Assembly (NCBI GenBank): GCA_963841415.1
Contig: CAWJCN010000003.1
Span: 1,054,001-1,118,000, forward strand
Source: DASUAS01 sp963841415
GTDB lineage: Bacteria > Actinomycetota > Acidimicrobiia > IMCC26256 > DASPTH01
Reading direction: 5' to 3'
Length of the DNA: 64,000 nucleotides
Below the pieces are notes generated by a model, which saw only the letters and a program-made list of their open reading frames with translations, had not been told where the DNA came from and did no database searches. The position numbers and the translations under genes are program-made. The stretch's first letter is position 1, and the number at the start of each line of letters is the position of its first letter. Positions 33,987 to 43,075 of this stretch are shown here, one piece after another.

Positions 33987-34757
33987 ATGAAGATCGCCGT
34001 CTGTGTGAAGCACGTGCCGTGTGGGACCGTGCGCCTGCGCCCCGATTCGTCTGCCGTCGACCGCAGCGGTCCGGGCGAGTTGAACGCGACCGACAAGAAC
34101 GCCATCGAGGAGGCGTTGCGCCTGAAGGAGGGCGGCGACGCCGAGGTGGTGGTGGTCACGATGGGCCCGGCCGCGGCGACCGAATCGCTGCGCACCGGCT
34201 TGGGCATGGGTGCTGATCGGGCCGTGCTCGTCGACGACGAGGCGGTCGCGGGCTCCGATCTCGTCGCCACCAGCCGCGTGCTCGCCGCGGTGCTCGGGCG
34301 GGAGGCACCCGACCTCGTGTTGTTCGGGCAACAGACCAGCGACGGCGGGGGCGCGGTGCTCTGGGCCGCGGTCGCGGAGCGACTCCACCAGCCGTTCGTC
34401 TCCCAGGCCACGAAACTCGCCGTCGGCGACGGCGTGGTCACCGTCGACCGCGAGACCGAGGTGGGGACCGACCGGATCGAGGCGACCTTGCCCGCGGTCG
34501 TGGCGGTCAGCGACGCCATCAACGAGCCGCGGTACACCTCGCTCAAAGGGATGATGGGGGCGAAGAAGAAGCCGCTCGACACGCTGACCGCGTCCGATCT
34601 CGGGATCGCCGCTGACGCAGCGGGCGTGGCGGGTTCGCAGACGGTGGTGCTCGGCCGCGCGGCACCGCCGCCGCGGCCTGGTGCGGTCACGATCGAAGAC
34701 GAGGGATCCGCCGCGCAGGCGATCTTCGACTACCTCGCGGAGCGCGACCTCGCATGA
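33987..34757 (+). CDS. etfB: Electron transfer flavoprotein beta subunit
   Basis: A 256-residue ETF beta subunit, beginning MKIAVCVKHVPCGTVRL. Conserved parts are DKNAIEEALRLKEGG, VVTMGPAAATESLRTGLGMG, VLFGQQTSDGGGAVLWAAVAE and YTSLKGMMGAKKKPLDTLT, the last being the AMP/dehydrogenase recognition loop region. With EtfA it collects electrons from acyl-CoA dehydrogenases such as those at 44 and 53 kb. It starts 72 nt after the hairpin and is followed by etfA. Confidence 0.95.
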   Translation: MKIAVCVKHVPCGTVRLRPDSSAVDRSGPGELNATDKNAIEEALRLKEGGDAEVVVVTMGPAAATESLRTGLGMGADRAVLVDDEAVAGSDLVATSRVLAAVLGREAPDLVLFGQQTSDGGGAVLWAAVAERLHQPFVSQATKLAVGDGVVTVDRETEVGTDRIEATLPAVVAVSDAINEPRYTSLKGMMGAKKKPLDTLTASDLGIAADAAGVAGSQTVVLGRAAPPPRPGAVTIEDEGSAAQAIFDYLAERDLA

Positions 34758-34767
34758 GCGGACAGGC

Positions 34768-35734
34768 ATGAGGGCGCTCGTCTTCCTCGAACATCACGAG
34801 CGCGCGATCCTGCCCGGGTCGCTCGGCGTGCTGACGCGAGCGGTCGCGCTCGACCCCGACGCGGCGGTGGTGCTCGTCGGTGACGACGAGCTCGCGCCGC
34901 TGGCGGCCGAGGCCGGGCGCTACGGCGCGACCACCGTCTTCACCGCCGCCGATGCCCACACGTCGCCGCTCCCCGGCTCCCGCATCGACGTGCTCGCCGA
35001 GATCGTGGCGACGCACGGGTTCGACACCGTCCTCTTCTCCAACTCGGTGCTCGCGGCCGACGTCGCGAGCCGGCCTCGCGGCGCGCCTCGACGCCGGCAT
35101 CAACTGGGACCTCGTCGATCTCGACGTGCGCGACGGCGAGCCGATCGGGCAGCAGCCGATGCTGCAGGACTCCGTGCTCGCCGAGGTCGGCTGGCGATCT
35201 CCGCACCGCGTCGCGCTCTTCCGAGCGGGCTCGTTCGAGCCGGTGGCCGCGACGCACGCGAGCGAACCAGCCGTCGAGTCGCTCGTCGTCACCTTCGCGG
35301 ACCGCACGATGGCGGCGCGCATCACGGAGACGACGCCGCGAACCGACGAAGGCCCGTCGCTCGCCGACGCCGACGTGATCGTCGCCGGCGGCATCGGCCT
35401 CGGCTCCGAAGGCGGATTCGAGCTCGCCGAGCAGCTCGCGGCCGCGCTCGACGGCGCCGTCGGCGCGACGCGCGCCGCGGTCTACAAAGGCTGGTATCCG
35501 CCGTCGGCGCAGATCGGCCAGACCGGCGCCACGGTCTCGCCCAAGCTGTACGTCGCCCTCGGGATCTCCGGCGCGGTGCAGCACAAGGTCGGCATGCAGA
35601 ACTCGAAGACGATCGTCGCGATCAACAAGGATCCGCACGCGCCGATCTTCGAGTTCAGCGACCTCGCGGTGGTGGGCGACGTCCATACGGTCGTGCCCGA
35701 GCTCCTCGAGCTGCTGCGCAAGCACGCGGGCTGA
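34768..35734 (+). CDS. etfA: Electron transfer flavoprotein alpha subunit (frameshifted)
   Basis: The FAD-binding ETF subunit. The N-terminal part is MRALVFLEHHERAILPGSLG and FDTVLFSNSVLAADVAS. At about 35070 one extra base (AGCCGG for AGCGG) breaks the frame; the other frame continues GLAARLDAGINWDLVDLDV. The C-terminal FAD domain has VIVAGGIGLGSEGGFELAEQ, GATRAAVYKGWYPPSAQIGQ and NSKTIVAINKDPHAPIFEFS. Because etfA is normally essential for beta-oxidation and the rest is perfectly conserved, a sequence error is likely. It overlaps the next gene by 1 nt. Confidence 0.9.
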
Positions 35735-37444
35735 TGTCGCGTCCCGCCGACTTCAGGCCGGAAGCCGATGCGAACCGGTTCGTCGCCGAGCCGACCGACC
35801 CGGTCGACGACCGCATCGAGGTCGGTGTGCTCGTGGTGGGCGCGGGACCCGCCGGACTGGCGTGTGCGGTCAGGTTCGGGCAGATGCTCGAGGAGCATCC
35901 CGACGTCGCCGAACGGCTGGGTGACGTGCCGCTCGCGGTCGTCGAGAAGGGCAAGCAGGCTGGGTCACACCTGCTGTCGGGCGCAGTGATCCGGCCCGGC
36001 GCGCTCGAGCGGTTGTTCGACGGGCACGGTGGTCTCGACGGCATGCCCACCTACGGCCGGGTCGACAAGGAGCAGGTCTACGTCCTCACCCGCGACCGCG
36101 CGTTGCCGATCCCGACGCCGCCTCCGATGCGCAACCACGGCAACGTCGTCGTGTCCCTCTCACAGGTCGGCCGCTGGCTTGCCGAGCGCGCCGAGTCCGA
36201 GGGCGCGATGCTCCTGCCCGAGACGTCGGCCGTGCGCCTGCTCGTCGACCAGGGGCGGGTCGTCGGTGTGCGCACCGGCGACAAGGGGTGCGACCAGCAC
36301 GGCGCACCGCTGCCCAACTTCGAGCCGGGGAGCGATCTCGTCGCGCGAGTGACCGTCCTCGCCGAGGGCACCCAGGGGCATCTCACCAACGTCGCGCTCG
36401 ACCACTTCGCCCTCCGCGGCGACGCCGCACCGCAGGTGTGGGAGCTCGGTGTCAAGGAGGTGTGGAAGGTCGCACGGCCGCTCGACCGCGTGATCCACAC
36501 GATGGGCTGGCCGTTGCGGCCGCAGGCGAAGTACCGCGAGTTCGGCGGGTCGTTCATCTACCCGATGGGCGACGACATGGTGTCGATCGGCATGGTGCTC
36601 GGACTCGACTATCGCGATCCGCGCCTCAACCCGCACGATCTGCTGCAGGTGCTGAAGACGCATCCGACGGTGCGCGCCATCCTCGAGGGCGGCGAGCGGA
36701 TCGAGTGGGGCGCGAAGACGATCCCCGGCGGCGGGTTCCACGCGCTGCCGCGACGGCTGCATGCGCCCGGCCTCCTGGTCTGCGGCGACGGCGTCGGGAT
36801 GGTGAACGTCCCCACGCTGAAGGGCGTGCACTACGCGGTCGAGTCAGGACGCCTCGCCGCCGAGGCTGCGTTCGCCGCCATCTCGCAGTCCACCGACGAC
36901 GATGCGCCGGTGGACGACGCCGCGCTCGGCGGCGTACGACGACGCGGTACGGGCCGGCTTCATCGGGAAAGAGCTTCACGAGGTGCGCGACCTCCGTCAG
37001 GTGTTCGCGCGCGGCTTCTTCGTCGGCGGCGCGCTGGGCGTCGTCAACACCGTCACCAAGGGTCGGGTGAGCATCGGGTCGACGACGCTCGAGCCCGACG
37101 ACGAAGGGCCCCTCCTCCCCGGCGACGGCACGCAGCCCGAGGTCGCGCACGACGGCGTGCTCACCTTCGACCGACTCTCGTCGGTCTTCGCCTCCGGGAA
37201 CAAGACCCGCGACGACCAGCCCAACCACGTGCTCGTCCGCACGCGGGTCGCGCCCGACGTTGCCGAGCTGTGGGCGAACCTGTGCCCCGCGCAGGTCTAT
37301 GCGGCCGGACCCGTCGGCGACGATGGTCTCGCGGAGGTCGAGGTCGCACCCTCGAACTGCGTCCAGTGCGGTGCGATCTCCGCCAAGGGCGGCCGCCTCA
37401 CCCCACCCGAAGGCGGTTCCGGCCCGGAATACTGGGTGACGTGA
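35734..37444 (+). CDS. ETF dehydrogenase (ETF:quinone oxidoreductase), frameshifted
   Basis: It passes electrons from ETF to the quinone pool. The FAD motif is VLVVGAGPAGLACAVR, followed by GSHLLSGAVIRPGALERLF, FGGSFIYPMGDDMVSIGMVL and KGVHYAVESGRLAAEAAFAA. Near 36930 one extra base shifts the frame after VDDAALG; it resumes as AYDDAVRAGFIGKELHEVRD. The C-terminal ferredoxin domain has only three of four expected cluster cysteines: LCPAQVY and NCVQCGAIS, the fourth being Ile. It ends PPEGGSGPEYWVT like its relatives. The whole reading is about 570 residues after correction. The start ATG overlaps the etfA stop. Confidence 0.9.
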
Positions 37445-37506
37445 GCAAGTGCGGCGCCCGCAGACGAGCGCAGCGAGCGAGGGCGCTCGCCAGCGAATGA
37501 GCGTCC

Positions 37507-37529
37507 GCGGCGCAGGTACCCTGCGCCGC
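37507..37529. repeat. GGTACC-centred hairpin, copy 2
   Basis: GCGGCGCAGG-TAC-CCTGCGCCGC, a perfect 10-bp stem. It lies between the ETF dehydrogenase stop and the convergent gene at 37547 and is preceded by GCGCAGCGAGCGAGGGCGCT. Same core and flanks as 30031-30053. Probably a bidirectional terminator that is also a repeat family member. Confidence 0.6.
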
Positions 37530-37546
37530 CGCGAACGAGCGAATTA

Positions 37547-37975
37547 TCAGGTAGCAGAGAGATCCAGGTCGGGGGGCGGGGTCGCGGGGAGCTGCCAGCG
37601 CAGGAAGCTCTTGTCGTACTTCTCGTGGTACGCGTTCGCCTGGTCGATCATCGAGGTGAAGTTGGCCTCGAACGCGACCCAGTTCTCGGCCTCGATGTTC
37701 GCCTGGAGCGTGGCGACCTCGCCGCCGATGAACGCGTCCATGTCTTCCTCGTACTTGGGGCGCAGGATCGAGCCCTTCTGCATGAGGTTGACCGCTTCCT
37801 TCAGCTGGAAGGCGGCGAGCTTGCGGTTGTGCGCCTGCGCGGCGTAGTAGCACTTCCAGATCCGCTCGCCGACCAGCGGCATGATCTCCGCCATCCCGGG
37901 CATGAGGTGGCCCAGGTCGCTCAGGTCGAAGGACCCACCCTTGATCGCGATCTCGTGGTCGTGGTCAGCAGCCAT
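37547..37975 (-). CDS. Conserved helical protein of unknown function
   Basis: A 142-residue soluble protein without Cys-rich or catalytic motifs. It is mainly helical: GGSFDLSDLGHLMPGMAEIM, RIWKCYYAAQAHNRKLAAFQ, LKEAVNLMQKGSILRPKYEE and a conserved-looking end AYHEKYDKSFLRWQLP. I do not recognise a named family. Position just downstream of the P450 gene on the same strand (44 nt gap) suggests co-transcription. Confidence 0.7.
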   Translation of the reverse strand: MAADHDHEIAIKGGSFDLSDLGHLMPGMAEIMPLVGERIWKCYYAAQAHNRKLAAFQLKEAVNLMQKGSILRPKYEEDMDAFIGGEVATLQANIEAENWVAFEANFTSMIDQANAYHEKYDKSFLRWQLPATPPPDLDLSAT

Positions 37976-38019
37976 CCGCGGAACCTACCGCGCGCACTCG
38001 GCTGCACGCATGTCCGGCG

Positions 38020-39246
38020 TCAGTCGATGCGCGCACCAGGCGAGTACTCGACGGCCATGTGCTTGACGCCGCCGATGAAGTTGGAGCGCAGCACCTCGGG
38101 CTCCGCGACCAGGTGCATGTCGGGGATGCGCGACAACACCTCTTCGAAGATCAGGTGCAGCTCCATGCGGGCCAGGTTGGCGCCGAGGCAGAAGTGGTGG
38201 CCGCCCCCGCCGAACGCAACCTGCTCGGACGGCTCCCGCGTGATGTCGAAGCGGAACGGGTCGTCGAACACCGTCTCGTCGCGGTTCGCCGAGATGTACC
38301 ACATCACCACCTTGTCGCCTTCGGCGATCTCGCGGCCCTGGAGCTCCGTCGACGCGGTCGTGGTGCGGCGGAAGTGGAGCACCGGCGACGCCCAGCGCAG
38401 GATCTCCTCGATGGCGGGGCTGAGCGCGGTGTCGAGGTGGTCGCGCAGGTGCGCGTACTGCTCGGGGTGCTGCATGAGTGCCCACATGCCCCATGCGGTC
38501 GTGTTGCGCGTGGTCTCGTTGCCGGCGACCGCGAGCAGCAACATGAACATGTCGAACTCGAGCTCGGTGAGCTGCTCGCCGTCGATCTCGGCGTTGATGA
38601 GCTTGGTGACGATGTCGTCGCGCGGATCGCTGCGCCGCTGCTTGGCCAGGTCGTTCGCGTACGCGTAGAGCGCGGCCGACGCGGAGTGCGCGCCCTCGGC
38701 GCCGCCTTCGAACTCGGGGTCGTCGGCCCCGATCATCGCGTTCGACCACTCGAAGATGAGATGGCGGTCTTCCTGGGGCACGCCCATGATCTCGGCGATG
38801 GCCTGGAGCGGCAGCTCCGACGCGAGGTCGACGACGAAGTCACACTGCCCGCGCTCGATGACGTTGTCGACGATGAGGCGGGAACGGTTGCGCAGGTACT
38901 GTTCGATCAGTCCGATCATGCGCGGCGTGAAGCCCTTGCTCACGAGCCGGCGGTAGCGCGTGTGCCGCGGCGGGTCGGTGTAGAGCATCATCAGGCCGCG
39001 GGTGTCGAACCCGCCCTGGTCCTCGGGGTCCATGATGCTGACGCCGCCGATCTCCGACGAGTAGAGCTCGGAGTCGCGGCTGACCGTGAGCACGTCTTCG
39101 TGGCGCACGACGTTCCAGAACCCCTGGCCGCCCGGGTAGTCGTGCCACGACACGGGGTCCTCGGCTCGCAGCCGCTCGAACATGGCGTGGTGCTCGAGGC
39201 GCCGGAAGCGGTCGAGGTCGAGCAGGTCGATGGTCGCAGTCGTCAT
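38020..39246 (-). CDS. Cytochrome P450, CYP125/124/142-like
   Basis: A 408-residue class I P450. The I-helix motif is LLLAVAGNETTRNTTAWGM (AGNETT as in CYP125, CYP124 and CYP142), the ExxR motif is in PAIEEILRWASPV, and the heme loop is AFGGGGHHFCLGANLARMEL with the proximal Cys. This subgroup oxidises terminal methyl groups of steroid or isoprenoid side chains. It has an operator-like 20-bp site 5 nt before the start that it shares with the Liv-type transporter. Redox partners are not in the window. Confidence 0.92.
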   Translation of the reverse strand: MTTATIDLLDLDRFRRLEHHAMFERLRAEDPVSWHDYPGGQGFWNVVRHEDVLTVSRDSELYSSEIGGVSIMDPEDQGGFDTRGLMMLYTDPPRHTRYRRLVSKGFTPRMIGLIEQYLRNRSRLIVDNVIERGQCDFVVDLASELPLQAIAEIMGVPQEDRHLIFEWSNAMIGADDPEFEGGAEGAHSASAALYAYANDLAKQRRSDPRDDIVTKLINAEIDGEQLTELEFDMFMLLLAVAGNETTRNTTAWGMWALMQHPEQYAHLRDHLDTALSPAIEEILRWASPVLHFRRTTTASTELQGREIAEGDKVVMWYISANRDETVFDDPFRFDITREPSEQVAFGGGGHHFCLGANLARMELHLIFEEVLSRIPDMHLVAEPEVLRSNFIGGVKHMAVEYSPGARID

Positions 39247-39250
39247 CGCA

Positions 39251-39270
39251 CCATTCTGACAGGTCGTCAG
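39251..39270 (-). promoter_or_regulatory. CTGAC-N5-GTCAG operator before the P450 gene
   Basis: On the minus strand it reads CTGACGACCTGTCAGAATGG and ends 4 nt before the P450 ATG. The 15-bp palindrome and the trailing A[AT]TGG match the sites at 47939 and 49467. Likely a TetR-type repressor site that would block translation-proximal transcription; regulator not in the window. Confidence 0.65.
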
Positions 39271-39297
39271 ATGAGCCGCAGCAGGGCTCGCTCGCGT

Positions 39298-40464
39298 TCA
39301 GCGCAGCGGCCGGAAGAAGGCCCGCAGCTCCTCGACGTACAGGTCGGGGTTCTCCAGGGCAGGGAAGTGCAGGCCCTGCTCGGCGACGGTCCAGCGCCGC
39401 ACGTCGTAGACGGCGTCCGCGCGTCGACGAGGAGGCGGGCCGATGTTGGGCGTGGGCCCGCCCACCAGCCGCTCGAGCAGGAAGCCCGCCGGTGGCCGCA
39501 CCCGCTCCCCCTCGGCCAGGCGCACCGGGTCGTGACGGCTCTCGTAGTAGAGGCGGTTGGCGCTGTTGATGGTACCGGTGAGCCAGTAGATCGCGATGGT
39601 GGTGAGCAGCTCGTCGCGCGTGAACAGGCGCTGGACGTCGCCCCCGCAGTCCGACCAGCGCCGCCACTTCTCGACGATCCACCCCGCCAGGCCGGCGGGC
39701 GAGTCCACGAGGCCGTACGCGAGCGACTGGGGCTTGGTGCCCTGGATGGTGCTGTAGCCCGTCTCCTCGCGGCTCCACGCCTTGGCGCGCGCGCCGTACT
39801 CGGCGTCGTCGGTCGTCGGTTGGTAGTCGGGCGCGCGGAGGTTGAGCATCCCCATGTGGATGCCCGCGAGCGCGTCGGGATGGTGGAGGCCGAGCAGCGC
39901 GGTGACGTACGCGCCCCAGTCACAGCCGGCGGCGGCGAAGCGGTCGTAGCCCAGCTGACCCATCAGGTCGACGAACATCGTCGCCATCACGCGGGGCGTC
40001 ATGCCCCGGCGGCTCGGGATGTCGGAGAAGCCGTAGCCGGGCAGCGACGGCACGACGACGTGGAACGCGTCGGCGGGGTCGTCACCGAACGCGCCGGGGT
40101 TCGCGAGACGCGCCACGACGTCGTGGTACTCGTAGTGCGTGCTCGGCCAGCCGTGACTGAGCACGAGCGGGAGTGGCGCGGGTCCCACACCGGGCTGATG
40201 CACGAAGTGCAGACCGAAGTCGTCGAAGCCGGGCGCGTCGACGGTCGTGCGGAACTGCGGCAACGAGTTGAGCATCTGCTCCCGCTCGCGCCAGCGGAAC
40301 CCGTCGGCCCAGTAGCCGAGCAACTCCTGCAGGTAGCCGAGCGGGGTGCCGTAGTCCCAGCCTGCATCCGCGACCTGGTCGGGCCAGCGGGTGCGCGCGA
40401 TCGCGGCACGGAGCGCGTCGAGATCGGCTTCGGGCACCGCGATGCGGAACGGCGTGACGGCCAC
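39298..40464 (-). CDS. Epoxide hydrolase (EHN-type alpha/beta hydrolase)
   Basis: A 388-residue enzyme. The N-terminal EHN domain has FRIAVPEADLDALRAAIART, DYGTPLGYLQELLGYWADGF and LNSLPQFRTTVDAPGFDDFG. The hydrolase core has the oxyanion motif LVLSHGWPSTHYEY, nucleophile Asp in AAGCDWGAYVTALLG and catalytic His in EQGLHFPALENPDLYVE. It adds water to an epoxide. The GTG start at 40464 lies 4 nt after the upstream crotonase stop, so the P450-epoxide hydrolase-crotonase genes form a catabolic run. Confidence 0.88.
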   Translation of the reverse strand: MAVTPFRIAVPEADLDALRAAIARTRWPDQVADAGWDYGTPLGYLQELLGYWADGFRWREREQMLNSLPQFRTTVDAPGFDDFGLHFVHQPGVGPAPLPLVLSHGWPSTHYEYHDVVARLANPGAFGDDPADAFHVVVPSLPGYGFSDIPSRRGMTPRVMATMFVDLMGQLGYDRFAAAGCDWGAYVTALLGLHHPDALAGIHMGMLNLRAPDYQPTTDDAEYGARAKAWSREETGYSTIQGTKPQSLAYGLVDSPAGLAGWIVEKWRRWSDCGGDVQRLFTRDELLTTIAIYWLTGTINSANRLYYESRHDPVRLAEGERVRPPAGFLLERLVGGPTPNIGPPPRRRADAVYDVRRWTVAEQGLHFPALENPDLYVEELRAFFRPLR

Positions 40465-40468
40465 GCGC

Positions 40469-41248
40469 TCAGCCCTGCTGCGAGCGGCCGCGCGCCATGA
40501 TCGCGTCGCGCCGCTTCGCCACCTCGTCGGCGACACCACTCTGCGCCGCCAGCCACTCCTGGGACCGACGGAGCTCGATGCGACGCGTCTCGAAGTCGGT
40601 CGTGTGCTCCTGCTCGCGGTACGTGGCGAGCACGTTGCGAACGCCCGGTTGGTCGTTCGACGTCACGTCGAGCGCGAGCTGGCGCGCGAACGGCAGCAGC
40701 TCTTCGTGCGGGACGACGTGGTTGACCAGTCCCCACGCCAATGCCGTCGGGGCGTCGACGAAGTTGCCGGTGACGCTCATCTCGCGCGCTCGCCGCTGAC
40801 CGACCGCCTCCGCGAGCAGCACGGTGAGTCCCCATCCGGGCATGATCCCGACACGCGCGTGGGTGTCGGCGAAGCGCGCCCGCTCCGACGCGACGAGGAA
40901 GTCGCACGTGAGGGCGAGCTCGAAGCCGCCGGTCACCGCCGCGCCGTTGACCGCGCCGATGACGGGCTTCGTGGTCTCGGGGAACGGGCGGATGAGCTCG
41001 TCGGCGTCGCTGGCGACGACGTGGCGGACCTCGGAGTCGGTGCTGAGGCTCTTGAGGTCGACGCCGGCGCAGAACGCGGGATCGGCGCCGGTGAGCACGA
41101 TGGCGTCGACGTCGTCGCGCGCGTCACAGGCCGCGACGGCCGCGGGCAGCGCCGCCGTGAGCTCGGGGTTGAGCGCGTTGCGCGCCTCGGGCCGGTTGAG
41201 CGTGACCACAGCCACGCGGTCGGCCACCTCGGTGAGGATCACGTCCAT
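40469..41248 (-). CDS. Enoyl-CoA hydratase
   Basis: A 259-residue crotonase with good family landmarks: VAVVTLNRPEARNALNPEL, AFCAGVDLKSL, VNGAAVTGGFELALTCDFLV and FADTHARVGIMPGWGLTVLL. The catalytic Glu position of hydratases reads MPGWG, so the enzyme may be an isomerase-type crotonase. It sits 1 nt downstream of the next crotonase gene. Confidence 0.88.
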   Translation of the reverse strand: MDVILTEVADRVAVVTLNRPEARNALNPELTAALPAAVAACDARDDVDAIVLTGADPAFCAGVDLKSLSTDSEVRHVVASDADELIRPFPETTKPVIGAVNGAAVTGGFELALTCDFLVASERARFADTHARVGIMPGWGLTVLLAEAVGQRRAREMSVTGNFVDAPTALAWGLVNHVVPHEELLPFARQLALDVTSNDQPGVRNVLATYREQEHTTDFETRRIELRRSQEWLAAQSGVADEVAKRRDAIMARGRSQQG

Positions 41249-41249
41249 G

Positions 41250-42005
41250 TCACGTCCCCGTCCATCGCGGCTCGCGCTTGTCGAAGAACGCGGCCAGGCC
41301 TTCACGGATGTCGTCGCTGCCACGGATCGCCTCGGTCGCAGTCGTCGTCGCGTCCCATCCCAGCTCGTCCCGCTCCGCGACCGTGCGCTCGAGTGCGCGC
41401 AGGCTCGCGCGCGCGCCGACGGGTCCGACGGCGCAGATGCGGGCAGCGAGCCTGAGCGCGCTCTCGACCGCGTCACCCGGGTCCGTCACCACGTTCACGA
41501 GACCGAGCGAGTACGCGCGGTCGGGCGAGAGCCGGTCGCCGGTGAGCAGCATCTCCTTGGCGACGTTCAGGGGCAGTGCGCGCGGCGTGCGGAACAGGCC
41601 GCCGCACGTCGGCACCAACCCGCGCTTGACCTCGGGGAGCCCGAACGACGCGGTGCGGGCCGCCACCACCAGGTCGCACGCGAGGACGATCTCGAACCCT
41701 CCACCGAGCGCGGGTCCTTCGACCGCGGCGATCAGCGGCTTGTCGCGGTCGCGGCGGATCACGCCGTACTCGCCGCCGCGTCCGGTGCGGGGGCTGCCGT
41801 CGCGGGCGCTGGCGAGGTCGGTGCCGGCCGAGAAGACGGTGGGCGTGCCGGTGATGATGCCGATCCACAGCTCGGGGTCGTCGTCGAGGCGATCGAGCGC
41901 GGCGCCGATGCCGTCGGCGATCTCCTGGTCGACCGCGTTGCGCTTCTCCTCGCGCTCGATGCGGACGATCAGGACGCGGTCGTGGTGTTCGCTCGCGACA
42001 GGCAC
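41250..42005 (-). CDS. Enoyl-CoA hydratase/isomerase
   Basis: A 251-residue crotonase. VLIVRIEREEKRNAVDQEIA, VFSAGTDLASARDG, VEGPALGGGFEIVLACDLVV and FGLPEVKRGLVPTCGGLFRT cover the active site; the PEVKRGLVPTCGG segment keeps the first but changes the second Glu (TCGG). GTG start at 42005. It runs in the same direction as the second crotonase and the epoxide hydrolase. Confidence 0.87.
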   Translation of the reverse strand: MPVASEHHDRVLIVRIEREEKRNAVDQEIADGIGAALDRLDDDPELWIGIITGTPTVFSAGTDLASARDGSPRTGRGGEYGVIRRDRDKPLIAAVEGPALGGGFEIVLACDLVVAARTASFGLPEVKRGLVPTCGGLFRTPRALPLNVAKEMLLTGDRLSPDRAYSLGLVNVVTDPGDAVESALRLAARICAVGPVGARASLRALERTVAERDELGWDATTTATEAIRGSDDIREGLAAFFDKREPRWTGT

Positions 42006-42038
42006 GCGCCGGATCTTACGGGCGGTCGGCGCGACTGG

Positions 42039-42983
42039 TCAGGGCTCGAGCAGCACCTTGATCGCCCCGGCGGCGCGGTCGCCGGCGATGCGGAACGCCT
42101 CGGGCGCGTCGTCGAGCGCGAGGCGGTGGCGCACCAGTGCGTCGGCGATCTCGGGCCGCGCCGCGAGCGTCGCCGCTGCGGTCTCGAACTCGCGTACGCC
42201 GTGCTCGTGGCCGTACATCGCCGCCGGCACGACCCGTACCTCCTTCGTGAGCAGCGCGGAGTCGATGGTCACCGGATCCCAGTACGTGGCGACCACGACG
42301 ACGGCTCCGCCCGGGCGCACGCGCGCCACGGCATCGTCGAGAGACGCTTGCGTCCCCGCGGCGTCGACGACCACGCCGTACTCGTCGCGGACGCCGCTCC
42401 CGGCGCCGAGCCTCTCGCCCGCCGCTCGCTGGTGTGGGTGGCGGGCGACGAGGTCGACGGCGAGGCCGCGCGCCTGGGCGGCGGCGACGACCGTCAGTCC
42501 GATCGAGCCGCCGCCGATCACCAGCGCCCGGTCGCCCGGTTCCGCAGCGACCCGCGCCACCGCGTGCGTCCCCACCGCCAGCGGTTCGACCAGCGCGGCG
42601 GTCGATGGGTCGACACCGGCTGGCAACGCCACCAGGCAGCGACGGTCGACGACGACCTCGTCCGCGAGCCCGCCGTCGAGCGAGACGCCGTGCAAGCGAC
42701 TCCCTCCCGTGCGGCAGAGTTGCGTCTCGCCGGCGAGGCATCGGTCGCACTCACCGCACCACGCGTTCGGCTGCACCGCGACCGCGGTGCCGTCGTCGAG
42801 CAGGCCCGCGAACTCGTGACCGAGGGTGACGGGGAGGTTCCACGCCGCCAGGTGCAGATCCGATGCGCAGATGCCGCACGAGCGCACCCGCACCCGTACC
42901 GGCTCGGTGGCGTGGACGGGCGCGGACGGGTCCACGTCGACCAGCGCGACACCCCCGTCGCCCGACGCCCGGACAGCCCGCAC
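42039..42983 (-). CDS. Zinc-dependent alcohol dehydrogenase, MDR family
   Basis: A 314-residue medium-chain dehydrogenase. Catalytic zinc ligands are in RSCGICASDLH and LGHEFAGLL; the structural zinc loop is WCGECDRCLAGETQLC. The cofactor loop VIGGGSIGLTVVAAA follows. It is short for the family (usual length 340-360), because the N-terminal and central loops are trimmed. The GTG start at 42983 is divergent from the SDR at 43076. It probably oxidises an alcohol from the P450/epoxide hydrolase route. Confidence 0.87.
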   Translation of the reverse strand: MRAVRASGDGGVALVDVDPSAPVHATEPVRVRVRSCGICASDLHLAAWNLPVTLGHEFAGLLDDGTAVAVQPNAWCGECDRCLAGETQLCRTGGSRLHGVSLDGGLADEVVVDRRCLVALPAGVDPSTAALVEPLAVGTHAVARVAAEPGDRALVIGGGSIGLTVVAAAQARGLAVDLVARHPHQRAAGERLGAGSGVRDEYGVVVDAAGTQASLDDAVARVRPGGAVVVVATYWDPVTIDSALLTKEVRVVPAAMYGHEHGVREFETAAATLAARPEIADALVRHRLALDDAPEAFRIAGDRAAGAIKVLLEP

Positions 42984-43075
42984 GAGGGGAAGTCTTGCAG
43001 TCGCGCGGCCAGGAGGTCAGGCCCCCGACCCCGCTACGGTGTCACCGTCAGAGCGGACTCGGGCGTGGAGCGACG

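Noticed and set aside
38059..40500. Plus-strand open frame of about 810 codons opposite the P450 and epoxide hydrolase
   Set aside because: It mirrors two recognisable enzymes on the other strand and shows low-complexity composition. Shadow frame.
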